Assembly (NCBI RefSeq): GCF_019801215.1
Contig: NZ_JAHVJO010000001.1
Coordinates: 496,001-560,000 of the forward strand
Direction of reading: 5' to 3'
DNA length: 64,000 bases
Origin: Fictibacillus nanhaiensis
Lineage (GTDB): Bacteria > Bacillota > Bacilli > Bacillales > Fictibacillaceae
The notes under the pieces are model-generated. The model searched no databases. It saw only the letters and a list, made by a program, of their open reading frames with translations, and was not told where the DNA came from. Every line of letters starts with the position of its first letter. The first letter of the stretch is position 1. The position numbers were made by a program, and so were the translations under genes. Shown here piece by piece: positions 17,209-26,450 of the stretch.

Positions 17209-18573
17209 ATGACATTCCGTTATTTGCCCATGACTGACCAAGATAAGAAGGAAATGCTTGAGACCATTGGAATTGAGACAACAGAAGAGCTCTTTCAAGA
17301 TATTCCAGAAAATGTTCGTTTTAAAGGACGTCTTCAGATTGAAGAAGCCCTATCAGAACCAGCTTTAATCAAAGAAATGAGTCGCCTTGCTGCGATGAAT
17401 AAAAACACCAAAGAGTATGCATCGTTCTTAGGTGCTGGTGTTTACGATCATTACACATCATCCATCGTCAACCATATGCTTCTTCGTTCTGAATTCTACA
17501 CAGCGTATACGCCATATCAGCCTGAAATTTCTCAAGGTGAACTGCAGGCAATCTTTGAATATCAAACGATGATCTGCGAACTGACTGGAATGGATGTAGC
17601 AAACTCGTCTATGTATGATGGGGGAACTTCACTAGCTGAGGCAGGATTATTGTCTGCAGCACAAACGCGAAGAAAGAAAATCGTTGTATCCAAATCTGTT
17701 CACCCAGAATCTCGTGAGGTCTTGAAAACGTATGCAAAAGGTCAGCATCTTGAAGTAATTGAAGTAGAGGTAGAGAATGGGACAACCTCCTTAAATGGGT
17801 TGCGTTCAGTTGTTAATGAAGAAACGGCTTGTGTCATCGTTCAATATCCAAACTTTTTTGGACAGATCGAGCCTTTAAAAGAGATTGAAGAAATCATTCA
17901 CGAGAACAAAGGGATGTTTGTTGTATCTTCGAATCCGCTTGCATTAGGTGCATTAACTCCTCCTGGGAAATTTGGAGCAGATATTGTAGTAGGCGATGCA
18001 CAGCCATTTGGTATCGCTCAAGGCTTCGGGGGACCTCATTGTGGTTACTTTGCGGTAACAAATAAATTGATGCGTAAAGTACCGGGTCGTTTAGTTGGAC
18101 AGACCGTTGACGAAGATGGTAAGCGTGGTTTTGTTTTAACACTTCAAGCAAGAGAACAACATATCAGACGAGATAAAGCTACGAGCAATATCTGTTCCAA
18201 CCAAGCTTTGAATGCGCTTGCTGCGTCTATTGCGATGACAGCGCTTGGAAAAAAAGGTGTAAAAGAGGTAGCTCACCAAAATATTCAAAAAGCACATTAT
18301 GCAAAAAAAGTTGTTGAAGAAAAAGGGCTCTCTGTTGCGTTTACAGGACCATTCTTTAATGAATTTGTAATAGAACTGAAGTGTCCGGCTAAAGAAGTGA
18401 ATCAGAAATTGCTTGAGTGCGGAATTATCGGCGGCTATGACCTTGGGCTTTCGTATCCTGAACTTAAAAATCATATGCTTCTTGCTGTAACTGAAATGAG
18501 AACAAAGATGGAAATTGATCAGCTAGCAAATGTATTGGAGGGGTTAACATGCGTACAGAACATCAGTCATTAA
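17209..18573 (+). CDS. gcvPA: glycine dehydrogenase (decarboxylating) subunit 1
   Basis: N-terminal half of the P protein, split into two subunits as in Bacillus; 454 aa. With GcvPB it forms the PLP enzyme that decarboxylates glycine and loads the aminomethyl group onto lipoyl-GcvH. It shows [10 protein letters not shown], the aminotransferase-like domain with [10 protein letters not shown] and [10 protein letters not shown]. The Schiff-base lysine is carried by the partner subunit. It lies 25 bases after gcvT with AAGGAGG and overlaps gcvPB by 25 bases. Confidence 0.95.
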   Translation: MTFRYLPMTDQDKKEMLETIGIETTEELFQDIPENVRFKGRLQIEEALSEPALIKEMSRLAAMNKNTKEYASFLGAGVYDHYTSSIVNHMLLRSEFYTAYTPYQPEISQGELQAIFEYQTMICELTGMDVANSSMYDGGTSLAEAGLLSAAQTRRKKIVVSKSVHPESREVLKTYAKGQHLEVIEVEVENGTTSLNGLRSVVNEETACVIVQYPNFFGQIEPLKEIEEIIHENKGMFVVSSNPLALGALTPPGKFGADIVVGDAQPFGIAQGFGGPHCGYFAVTNKLMRKVPGRLVGQTVDEDGKRGFVLTLQAREQHIRRDKATSNICSNQALNALAASIAMTALGKKGVKEVAHQNIQKAHYAKKVVEEKGLSVAFTGPFFNEFVIELKCPAKEVNQKLLECGIIGGYDLGLSYPELKNHMLLAVTEMRTKMEIDQLANVLEGLTCVQNISH

Positions 18574-20012
18574 TCTTTGAATTGTCAAAGCCGGGCCGAG
18601 TAGGCTATAGCATTCCGGATCTTGACGTTCCTGAAGTAAATGTGGAGTCTATTATTCCTTCCGACTATTTGCGTACAGAAGATGCTGAGCTTCCTGAAGT
18701 ATCAGAGCTGCAGATTGTCCGTCACTATACAGCACTGTCCAACCGGAATCATGGGGTAGATTCAGGCTTCTATCCTCTAGGTTCTTGTACGATGAAATAC
18801 AATCCGAAAATTAATGAAGATGTAGCACGTTTCCCTGGTTTTTCACATATTCATCCCCTTCAGGATGAAGAAACTGTCCAAGGTGCACTTGAAATGATGT
18901 ACCGCTTACAAACTTCACTGGCAGAAATTACGGGTATGGATGAAGTCACTCTGCAGCCAGCGGCTGGAGCTCACGGCGAGTGGACAGGTCTTATGATGAT
19001 CCGCGCTTATCATGAAGCAAATGGGGATTTTAACCGGACAAAGGTTATCGTGCCTGACTCAGCTCATGGTACGAACCCGGCATCTGCAACTGTAGCTGGA
19101 TTTGAATCGATTACGGTTAAATCTGATGAACGTGGACTTGTAGACCTCGAAGATTTAAAACGAGTTGTCGATCAAGATGTAGCCGCATTAATGTTAACGA
19201 ATCCTAACACATTGGGGTTATTTGAAGAACACATCTTGGAGATGGCGAAGATCGTTCACGAAGCAGGCGGAAAACTCTATTATGATGGAGCGAATGCAAA
19301 CGCGATTCTAGGCTTCGCTAGACCAGGTGATATGGGATTTGATGTTGTTCACCTTAACTTGCACAAAACATTCACTGGTCCACACGGCGGTGGAGGTCCT
19401 GGATCTGGTCCAGTCGGGGTTAAAGCGGATTTAATTCCTTTCCTTCCGAAACCAGTGCTTGTAAAAGAAGACGACGTTTATAAGTTTGAATACAATAGAC
19501 CTCAGTCTATCGGCCGCGTGAAGCCTTTTTATGGGAATTTTGGCATTAACGTACGTGCTTTTACGTATATCATGACAATGGGTCCAGACGGATTGAAGCA
19601 AGTTTCAGAAAATGCTGTATTAAATGCAAATTATATGATGAGACGATTAGAGCCGCACTTTGATCTTCCTTTTACTCAACACTGCAAGCATGAGTTCGTA
19701 CTATCAGGACGTCGTCAAAAGAAGCTTGGTGTCAGAACGCTTGATATAGCAAAACGACTCTTAGACTTTGGCTATCACCCGCCAACTATCTACTTCCCGC
19801 TTAGTGTGGAAGAAGCGATCATGATCGAGCCTACAGAAACAGAATCAAAAGAAACGTTAGATGAATTTATTGAAAAGATGATTCAGATCTCAAAAGAAGC
19901 AGAAGTAACACCAGAATTGGTTCAAGAAGCACCACACACGACCGTTGTAAAAAGACTGGATGAAGCAACTGCGGCAAGAAAACCGATATTAAAATTTGCA
20001 AAACAAGTTTAA
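18549..20012 (+). CDS. gcvPB: glycine dehydrogenase (decarboxylating) subunit 2
   Basis: C-terminal half of the split P protein; 487 aa. The PLP-binding lysine is Lys273 in [13 protein letters not shown], followed by the glycine-rich loop [20 protein letters not shown] (about 170-180) contacts cofactor phosphate. It is the last gene of the gcv operon and ends in a strong terminator. Confidence 0.95.
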   Translation: MRTEHQSLIFELSKPGRVGYSIPDLDVPEVNVESIIPSDYLRTEDAELPEVSELQIVRHYTALSNRNHGVDSGFYPLGSCTMKYNPKINEDVARFPGFSHIHPLQDEETVQGALEMMYRLQTSLAEITGMDEVTLQPAAGAHGEWTGLMMIRAYHEANGDFNRTKVIVPDSAHGTNPASATVAGFESITVKSDERGLVDLEDLKRVVDQDVAALMLTNPNTLGLFEEHILEMAKIVHEAGGKLYYDGANANAILGFARPGDMGFDVVHLNLHKTFTGPHGGGGPGSGPVGVKADLIPFLPKPVLVKEDDVYKFEYNRPQSIGRVKPFYGNFGINVRAFTYIMTMGPDGLKQVSENAVLNANYMMRRLEPHFDLPFTQHCKHEFVLSGRRQKKLGVRTLDIAKRLLDFGYHPPTIYFPLSVEEAIMIEPTETESKETLDEFIEKMIQISKEAEVTPELVQEAPHTTVVKRLDEATAARKPILKFAKQV

Positions 20013-20021
20013 ACGTACAAA

Positions 20022-20055
20022 AAAAAGCAGCCTTCGCTAATTTGGGCTGCTTTTT
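20022..20055. terminator. bidirectional terminator between gcvPB and yqhL
   Basis: AAAAAGCAGCC (20022-20032) pairs with GGCTGCTTTTT (20045-20055), with A- and T-tracts for both directions. Confidence 0.9.
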
Positions 20056-20064
20056 GTAATTGGC

Positions 20065-20442
20065 TTAATTTGATTTGACACGGCCTGTCCATTTTCGGAA
20101 ACCGCCTTTTAGGTGATGTAGGTTGCCATACTTTTTCTTTTTTAAAAAATTCGCTGCACGTGCACTTCTAAATCCGCTTTCACAATATAAATAAACAGGC
20201 TGATCGTTTCTAACTTCCTTCATTCTTTGTCTCATTTGAGATAAAGGGATATTTCTTGCACCTAAAATATGTCCTTTTTTAAATTCTTCAGGTTCACGAA
20301 CATCAATTAGCTGTGCTTTTCGATAACCTGCTTTAAACTCATCTTCTGTCAGCGTTTTAAGGAACTTTTTTTGATACAATCCCATTCCTAACACATAACC
20401 AATTAAGGCTGCTACAATTACAATTAAAATTATCCATCCCAT
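20065..20442 (-). CDS. yqhL: membrane-anchored rhodanese-domain protein YqhL
   Basis: A 125-aa protein with one N-terminal membrane helix (about 3-22, WIILIVIVAALIGYVLGMGL) and a single rhodanese domain. The active-site loop CESGFRSA carries the persulfide-forming Cys, and the domain also shows IDVREPEEFKKGHI. It is probably a sulfurtransferase facing the cytoplasm. Start ATG follows AAAGGAG. B. subtilis has yqhL next to yqhM (lipM) in the same divergent arrangement. Confidence 0.9.
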   Translation of the reverse strand: MGWIILIVIVAALIGYVLGMGLYQKKFLKTLTEDEFKAGYRKAQLIDVREPEEFKKGHILGARNIPLSQMRQRMKEVRNDQPVYLYCESGFRSARAANFLKKKKYGNLHHLKGGFRKWTGRVKSN

Positions 20443-20530
20443 ATTTCCTGCACTCCTTTAAACAATCTACCCCAATTATAGCGATGAGCGGGACGATAGG
20501 CAAAAGAAAAATAGATAGAATCCATTGTTT

Positions 20531-20558
20531 TTGACACCATCTTGGAATTTGGTACACT
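20531..20558 (+). promoter_or_regulatory. sigma-A promoter of lipM
   Basis: TTGACA (20531-20536), 16 bases, TACACT (20553-20558), about 30 bases before the lipM start. Confidence 0.75.
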
Positions 20559-20591
20559 AGTTACGAACGAATGGCAGGGAGACGAAAATAT

Positions 20592-21428
20592 ATGGAAAAA
20601 GAAAATTGGCACTTCATAGATTCTGGTAATTGTGACCCAGCAATCAATATGGCGATGGATGAAGCTCTCTTAACGTGGCATAGTGAAGGCAAACTGCCTC
20701 CTATTATCCGTTTTTATGGTTGGAATCCAGCGACACTTTCGATCGGATATTTTCAAAACGTAGAAAAAGAGATTCATCTCGATGCGGTAAAAAAATATGA
20801 TTTAGGTTTTGTAAGACGACCTACAGGTGGACGTGGTGTACTTCATGACAAAGAACTGACATACAGTGTAATCGTTTCAGAAAATCATGAAGCAATGCCA
20901 CAATCCGTAACAGAAGCATATAGAGTCATCTCAGAAGGAATAAAGGAAGGGTTTCAAGCTCTTGGTCTGGATGCTTATTTTGCAGTTCCAAAAACAGAGG
21001 AAGAGCGCGAAGGGTTAAAGAACCCCAGATCTGCTGTATGTTTTGACGCACCTTCTTGGTATGAGTTAGTTGTTGAAGGAAGAAAAGTAGCAGGCAGTGC
21101 TCAGACAAGACAGAAAGGGGTTATCTTGCAGCACGGTTCCATCCTTTTGGATCTTGATGAAGATAAGCTTTTCGATTTGTTTAAGTATTCAAGTGATCGA
21201 GTGCGTGAACGAATGCAGACGGCATTTAAAAAGAAAGCCGTAGCAATTAATGAAATACGAAATAAACCTGTAACGGTTGATGAGGCTAAAACGGCATTCA
21301 AAAAAGGGTTTGAGATGGGATTAAATATTAATCTGATTCCATATACCTTAACGGAAGACCAATGGATTGAAATCGAGCGTATAGCAGAAACGAGATATCG
21401 AAACGATGAATGGACGTTTAGGCGTTAA
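20592..21428 (+). CDS. lipM: octanoyl-[GcvH]:protein N-octanoyltransferase LipM
   Basis: Transfers octanoate from acyl carrier protein to the H protein GcvH, the first step of lipoate assembly. From ATG 20592 (AGGGAGA upstream) it is 278 aa, the same as B. subtilis LipM, with the catalytic cysteine at Cys150 ([12 protein letters not shown]). [18 protein letters not shown] and the conserved Lys in [11 protein letters not shown] are typical of the BPL/LPL fold. It is fitting that it lies near gcv genes and in the same window as the lipoyl enzyme BkdB. Confidence 0.95.
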   Translation: MEKENWHFIDSGNCDPAINMAMDEALLTWHSEGKLPPIIRFYGWNPATLSIGYFQNVEKEIHLDAVKKYDLGFVRRPTGGRGVLHDKELTYSVIVSENHEAMPQSVTEAYRVISEGIKEGFQALGLDAYFAVPKTEEEREGLKNPRSAVCFDAPSWYELVVEGRKVAGSAQTRQKGVILQHGSILLDLDEDKLFDLFKYSSDRVRERMQTAFKKKAVAINEIRNKPVTVDEAKTAFKKGFEMGLNINLIPYTLTEDQWIEIERIAETRYRNDEWTFRR

Positions 21429-21436
21429 CAAAAAAG

Positions 21437-21471
21437 AATTGAAACCTCTCCTTGAGGTCTCGATTTTTTTG
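21437..21471 (+). terminator. intrinsic terminator after lipM
   Basis: AATTGAAACCTC pairs with GAGGTCTCGATT (one wobble, one mismatch) around TCCTT, followed by seven T residues. Confidence 0.8.
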
Positions 21472-21513
21472 TATAGGTAAGAAAATAGGAAGTCAAGATA
21501 TTAATTTTTTTAT

Positions 21514-21589
21514 AAAACTAGAAGGAATTCTAAAAATGCATTGCTTTTAGAGGGCTCTCTGAACTTCCAGATAATACAAATCTAGTTTT
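21514..21589. other. possible structured element upstream of nrdJ
   Basis: Nested inverted repeats: AAAACTAGA (21514-21522) with TCTAGTTTT (21581-21589), GGAA (21524-21527) with TTCC (21565-21568), and TCTAAAA (21529-21535) with TTTTAGA (21545-21551). It sits between the lipM terminator and the nrdJ promoter, so it is not obviously part of either transcript. The rest of the 350-base gap is AT-rich and shows no ORF. I found no cobalamin-riboswitch B12 box there. Confidence 0.3.
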
Positions 21590-21682
21590 TGGTCAAATAG
21601 GCAATGAAATCATGAAAAATAATCCATTCTCGCAATTTATCTTGAAATTCCGCTAGATCTCGTGTTTGACATTTTTTTTTCT

Positions 21683-21711
21683 TTGACATGACGTTTACGT
21701 ATATATAGTAT
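21683..21711 (+). promoter_or_regulatory. sigma-A promoter of nrdJ with possible NrdR box
   Basis: TTGACA (21683-21688), 17 bases, TAGTAT (21706-21711). The region 21699-21708 (GTATATATAG) matches the core of the NrdR-box consensus CwAtATaTwG at 9 of 10 positions and overlaps the -10, but the left flank of the box is poor. Confidence 0.55.
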
Positions 21712-21780
21712 AAGGGTAGAAGAAGTACATACAAGATATAGATATTCATCATGTGTGAATAATGAAAAAGGAGGAGAATA

Positions 21781-24704
21781 ATGGACACTGTTGCAACAGT
21801 TAAAAAAGGTATTGATTATGAAGAACTTAATAGAGATATAGCTCAATTTCCCCAAGTGCATCCTGTTTCGTCCACTATGAAAACAACACATAAAGGTGTT
21901 TCAAGACTGGTGATGCTTGATCGATACAGTTTTAAAGACACCGAAAAGAAAACACTTAAACCGGGTGATTTTGTCGTTTTAACCGTAAAAGAGGATCCGA
22001 AGTTTCCAGCGAGAGGATTAGGGTTTATCCAATCAATAAACTGGGACGATAAATATGCGGAAGTTTTGGTAGAGGATGAATTTAAATCGGTGCTAGAAAA
22101 ACCAGAAGAAATGGAAACAGGCGTGATTACTCGTTCTCTTGATGTAATGGACAAGCCGTTAGAGGTATTCTACGAGCAAATTGCTCTTCGAAACGCCACA
22201 GGGCTAGCATCAGTAGAAACGACGGAAGAAAAGCGCGAAGAATCATTCGAGAAGTTTTACAAAGAACTCTCTGAAATGAATTTTGTTCCAGCCGGACGCG
22301 TTTTATATGGGGCAGGAGCGGAAACAGATGTAACGTATTTTAACTGTTACGTGATGCCATATGTAAAAGACTCGCGTGAAGGCATCTCTGATCACCGTAA
22401 GCAAGTAATGGAGATCATGAGCCGTGGAGGCGGTGTTGGAACGAACGGATCAACACTTCGACCGAAAAACGCATTAGCGAGAGGCGTAAACGGAAAATCA
22501 TCAGGCTCTGTATCATGGCTGGATGATATTGCAAAGTTGACTCATTTGGTTGAGCAGGGCGGAAGTCGTTAACACCATGGCGACTTAATCTCGTGAACTG
22601 CTGGAACACCCTAAAGCTTTAGAAGCTACAACGTGGCTGGCAACGGCGAGCGTGAACGCAATAAAAATTCTAAAGATAGTACAATGGGCAATCAGCAGCG
22701 AAGCATCTTTGGAAACAAAGATGAACGTTCAACGACTATTGAAAGTTCCTAAGGTTAATATCTGTAAAAGTGGAGGTTAACGATGGAACGAGTAAACCAT
22801 AATCATCGGCAACGAGGTTACGGGGCACGAGACAAAGAAGAACTTTCTTTGATGATATAGTCTGATCTTACATGAAAGTGTAAGAGGGTGGCAGAAATGT
22901 CCATCCCCTCATTATGAGAGTAACAAAAAAGCGTGGCGCACAAATGATCATGTTGGCAGATTGGCATCCTGACATTATTGATTTCATTATTTCTAAAATG
23001 CAAAATCCTCGAATATTGCGTTACTTAATTGAAAATACAAACGACGAGAAGATTAAACAAGTCGCGCAAGACAAATTAAAATACACACCGCTGACACCAG
23101 CTCAAAAAGCGATGTACCAAGGCATTCTTCGCTATAAGGATATTCCGGGTACAGGCGGTTTCGATTCTGACGTTTTACGCGATGCTGAAACAATGCTTCG
23201 CGATGGTGGAACATACAGTGTTCATAATTCCGAGTTCTTAACTGGAGCGAATATCTCAGTTACCATCACAAAAGAATTTATGGAAGCAGTAGAAAATGAC
23301 ACGGAGTATTTACTACGTTTTCCAAGTGTTGAAGCTTACACGCCTGAAGAGATGGAAGCCTACAACAACGAATGGCATGAGGTCGGAGATGTTCGTGTTT
23401 GGGAAGAAAAAGGTTATGGTATTCGCGTATACAAACGAATCCAAGCTCGTGAACTTTGGAACCTGATCAATATCTGCGCAACTTACTCGGCTGAGCCAGG
23501 AATTTTCTTTATTGATAACGCAAATGACATGACGAACGCTACAGCATATGGACAAAAGGTTGTAGCAACGAATCCGTGTGGGGAACAACCACTTGCCCCA
23601 TACAGTGTGTGCAACCTTGCAGCTGTGAACCTTGGAAACATGGCAGATAAGGAAAACAAAACAGTTGATTTTGACAAACTGAAACAAACAGTTGAAGTCG
23701 GTGTCCGCATGCAAGATAACGTAATTGATGCTACACCTTATTTCTTAGAGCCTAACCGCGTTCAAGCATTAGGTGAGCGCCGAGTCGGCCTTGGAGTAAT
23801 GGGACTTCATGACCTTCTGATTTACTGTGAAACCGTTTATGGTTCTGATGAAGGCAACAAGCTTGTTGACCAAATCTTTGAGACGATTGCTGTTACGGCT
23901 TATCGCACCTCGATTGAACTAGCGAAAGAAAAGGGAAGCTTCCCGTTCTTAGAAGGTACAACAGAAGAATCTACAGAAGAGTTACGTAGCCGTTTCATTG
24001 AAACAGGATATATGAAAAAGCTCCCTGATGATGTTCGACAAGACATTTTACAATACGGTATTCGCAACTCTCATTTATTGACCGTTGCTCCCACTGGATC
24101 CACAGGAACCATGGTTGGAGTCTCAACTGGCCTTGAGCCTTACTTCTCATTCTCATACTTCCGCAGCGGTCGTCTTGGGAAATTTATTGAAGTTAAAGCA
24201 GATATCGTAAAAGAATATTTGGATTTAAATCCTGAAGCAAACGAGAACGAACTCCCTGAGTGGTTTATTGCGGCAATGGAACTTTCACCGGAAGCACATG
24301 CGGATACACAATGTGTTATTCAGCGCTGGGTGGACAGCTCTATTTCCAAAACCGTAAATGCACCGAAAGGCTACACCGTTGATCAAGTTCAAAAAGTTTA
24401 CGAACGTCTTTATAAGGGTGGAGCAAAAGGTGGAACGGTTTATGTTGACGGAAGTCGTGACTCACAAGTCCTTACCTTAAAAGCGGAAGAAACGTTCGAA
24501 CAAACGGAGATCGACCTTGGAATGAAGGAAGAGAAAAGTAGAGTAGTCATTCTTGAAACGATTACGGATCTTCGAGCTACAGATGTAACAATCGGAAACG
24601 AAGTAGGGAATACATGTCCAGTGTGCCGAAAAGGCAATGTTAAAGAAATTGGCGGCTGCAATACATGTACAAATTGTAACGCGCAATTAAAATGCGGTCT
24701 ATAA
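21781..24704 (+). CDS. nrdJ: adenosylcobalamin-dependent (class II) ribonucleotide reductase, split by a group I intron
   Basis: Reduces ribonucleotides to deoxyribonucleotides with a B12-generated thiyl radical. Exon 1 is 21781-22569 (263 codons) and exon 2 is 22932-24704 (590 codons plus stop); joined they give 853 aa with the uninterrupted motif GGSR-RGAQM expected of class II enzymes. Visible parts are the N-terminal substrate cysteine (YFNCYVMP), NPCGEQPLAPYSVCNLAAVNLG with the active-site Cys and Glu, APTGSTGTMVGVSTGLEPYF, and a Cys-rich tail (CPVCRKG, CNTCTNCNAQLKCGL) for thioredoxin reduction. ATG 21781 follows AAAGGAGG. Without splicing, a TAA directly after exon 1 stops translation. 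It is absent from this position in B. subtilis. Confidence 0.93.
22570..22931 (+). ncRNA. group I self-splicing intron in nrdJ, no internal ORF
   Basis: A 362-nt intron. The 5' exon ends in U (22569) and the intron ends in G (22931), as group I rules require. P1: exon AAGUCGU (22563-22569) pairs with the internal guide GCGACUU (22580-22586), placing a U-G wobble at the splice site. P10: CCAUG (22575-22579) pairs with the 3' exon CGUGG (22932-22936). The R element GUUCAACGACUA (22727-22738) and S element GAUGAUAUAGUCUGA (22851-22864) are canonical, and P7 pairs GACUAU (22734-22739) with AUAGUC (22857-22862). The Q/P4 word GGGCAAUCAGCAG is at 22686-22698. No homing endonuclease is encoded. Confidence 0.92.
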
Positions 24705-24712
24705 TGGATTGG

Positions 24713-24745
24713 AAGAAGGAACTGGAAATGGTTCCTTCTTTTCTT
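24713..24745 (+). terminator. intrinsic terminator after nrdJ
   Basis: AAGAAGGAAC (24713-24722) pairs with GTTCCTTCTT (24731-24740), then a T-rich run. Confidence 0.85.
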
Positions 24746-24802
24746 TTGCTAAAAATTGTACATACTAAACTCATCATTTTGTAAAAATTGAGGGGTGACT
24801 TT

Positions 24803-25840
24803 ATGGCGAAGCCTAACAAACCATTTATGCCGCAGTTGATTTATTTTGAACCACGTGCGCTAGAATATCCATTAGGTAAAGAGCTTTTTGAAAAGTTTAG
24901 CAAACTTGAAGTAGAGATCAGAGAAACGACTTCTCATAACCAAATTAGAGATTTGCCTGGAGAAAACGATTTCCAAAAATACAGAACAGCAAAATCAACT
25001 CTTGTTGTAGGAATTCGTAAAACGTTGAAGTTCGATTCTTCTAAGCCTTCAGCAGAGTATGCAATTCCACTTGCAACAGGCTGTATGGGGCATTGTCATT
25101 ATTGTTATCTGCAGACGACACTTGGCAGTAAGCCGTATTTGCGAACGTATGTGAACACTGATGAGATCTTTGCACAAGCAGAAAAATATATGCAAGAGAG
25201 AGCACCAGAAATTACGCGTTTTGAAGCTTCCTGTACATCGGACATCGTAGGAATTGACCACTTAACACATTCATTGAAAAAAGCTATCGAGTTTTTTGGA
25301 GCAACGGATTTAGGAAGACTACGATTTACAACCAAATATCATCATGTAGATCACCTGCTTGACGCAAATCATCAAGGGCGGACAAGGTTTCGATTTAGTG
25401 TAAATTCACACTATGTGATTAAAAACTTTGAACTAGGCACAAGTCCGTTAGAAGAACGAATCAATGCTGCGATTAAAGTTGCAGAAGCGGGATACCCTTT
25501 AGGTTTTATCGTGGCTCCTCTTTATCTTCATAAAGACTGGGAAGAGGGCTATAAAGAACTTTTTGATACGTTAGAAGCGAAAATTCCGAAACATCTAACC
25601 AACGACATTACGTTTGAACTGATTCAGCATCGTTTTACAAAACCTGCTAAACGTGTAATCGAAAAAAATTATCCGAAAAGCAAGCTTGAAATGAATGAGG
25701 AAGAACGAAAATATAAATGGGGTAGATATGGAATCGGTAAATATGTTTATCAGGATGAGCAAGCAACAAAACTGCGTGAGACGGTTGAACAATATATCCA
25801 TTCGATGTTTCCAAAAGCAAAGATCGAATATTTTACATGA
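24803..25840 (+). CDS. splB: spore photoproduct lyase
   Basis: Radical SAM enzyme that repairs spore photoproduct (5-thyminyl-5,6-dihydrothymine) in germinating spores. 345 aa from ATG 24803 (GGGGTGA upstream). The 4Fe-4S cluster is held by Cys94, Cys98 and Cys101 (CMGHCHYC), and Cys144 in EASCTSDIVG corresponds to the H-donor cysteine of B. subtilis SplB (Cys141). Upstream, CATACTA (24761-24767) resembles a sigma-F/G -10 element, but I see no convincing -35. No splA is present next to it. In B. subtilis splAB lies elsewhere. Confidence 0.95.
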   Translation: MAKPNKPFMPQLIYFEPRALEYPLGKELFEKFSKLEVEIRETTSHNQIRDLPGENDFQKYRTAKSTLVVGIRKTLKFDSSKPSAEYAIPLATGCMGHCHYCYLQTTLGSKPYLRTYVNTDEIFAQAEKYMQERAPEITRFEASCTSDIVGIDHLTHSLKKAIEFFGATDLGRLRFTTKYHHVDHLLDANHQGRTRFRFSVNSHYVIKNFELGTSPLEERINAAIKVAEAGYPLGFIVAPLYLHKDWEEGYKELFDTLEAKIPKHLTNDITFELIQHRFTKPAKRVIEKNYPKSKLEMNEEERKYKWGRYGIGKYVYQDEQATKLRETVEQYIHSMFPKAKIEYFT

Positions 25841-25931
25841 TTTCGGTAAAGGACATTTCCTTGTCACTCATACATTTCTATAGTATCCTTTTATAGAGAC
25901 CAATTTGGTTTAGTATAGGGAGGGAACATTT

Positions 25932-26366
25932 TTGCCGCCAACCCCAAGTATGGAAGACTATATCGAACGCATCTACGCCCTAATTGAAGAGAAAGGCTAT
26001 GCAAGGGTATCTGACTTAGCTGAAAACCTGGAAGTACACCCCTCTTCTGTAACCAAAATGATACAAAAACTCGACAAAGGCAAGTATGTCGTTTATGAAA
26101 AATACAGAGGCTTTGTGTTAACGTCAAACGGAAAAAAATTAGGCAAGCGTTTAGTATACAGACATGAACTGTTGGAAGAATTTTTGAAAGTAATCGGGGT
26201 AGATGAAGAAAACATCTTTCAAGATGTTGAAGGGATCGAGCATCACTTAAGCTGGAACGCAATTGACCGCATAGGTGATCTTGTACAATTTTTTGAGGAA
26301 GATAAAAATCGGTTAAAAGACTTGAGAGAAGTACAAGCGAAAAATGAGGACCAAGAACAATCATAA
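25932..26366 (+). CDS. mntR: manganese transport regulator MntR
   Basis: DtxR-family Mn(II)-responsive repressor of manganese uptake; 144 aa. It begins [44 protein letters not shown], a winged helix with metal ligands such as Asp in MEDYIE, and has the C-terminal dimerisation segment with [10 protein letters not shown]. The start is TTG 25932 behind AGGGAGGG. Its stop lies inside its own terminator hairpin. Confidence 0.95.
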   Translation: MPPTPSMEDYIERIYALIEEKGYARVSDLAENLEVHPSSVTKMIQKLDKGKYVVYEKYRGFVLTSNGKKLGKRLVYRHELLEEFLKVIGVDEENIFQDVEGIEHHLSWNAIDRIGDLVQFFEEDKNRLKDLREVQAKNEDQEQS

Positions 26367-26386
26367 GTTTTTATGATTGTTTTTTA
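26356..26386 (+). terminator. terminator of mntR
   Basis: AACAATCATAA (26356-26366) pairs with TTATGATTGTT (26371-26381) followed by T residues. It includes the mntR stop codon. Confidence 0.9.
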
Positions 26387-26450
26387 TTTGAAAAAATTCG
26401 GAATAAAGGACATCTTCTTACGATTAGGATAATAGTGGAGGAGATGGTGA

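Noticed and set aside
21472-21780. Cobalamin riboswitch controlling nrdJ
   Set aside because: No GCCACTG B12 box or matching core was found in this gap.
22573-22913. Homing endonuclease inside the nrdJ intron
   Set aside because: All frames are short and stop-filled; the intron is nearly all core structure.
21781-24704. nrdJ as a frameshifted pseudogene or two separate genes
   Set aside because: The 362-base interruption has full group I intron signals, and exact removal restores a conserved motif with no missing or extra codon.
24737-24767. Sigma-G promoter of splB
   Set aside because: The -10-like CATACTA is good, but there is no acceptable -35 at the right distance, and the region overlaps the nrdJ terminator.
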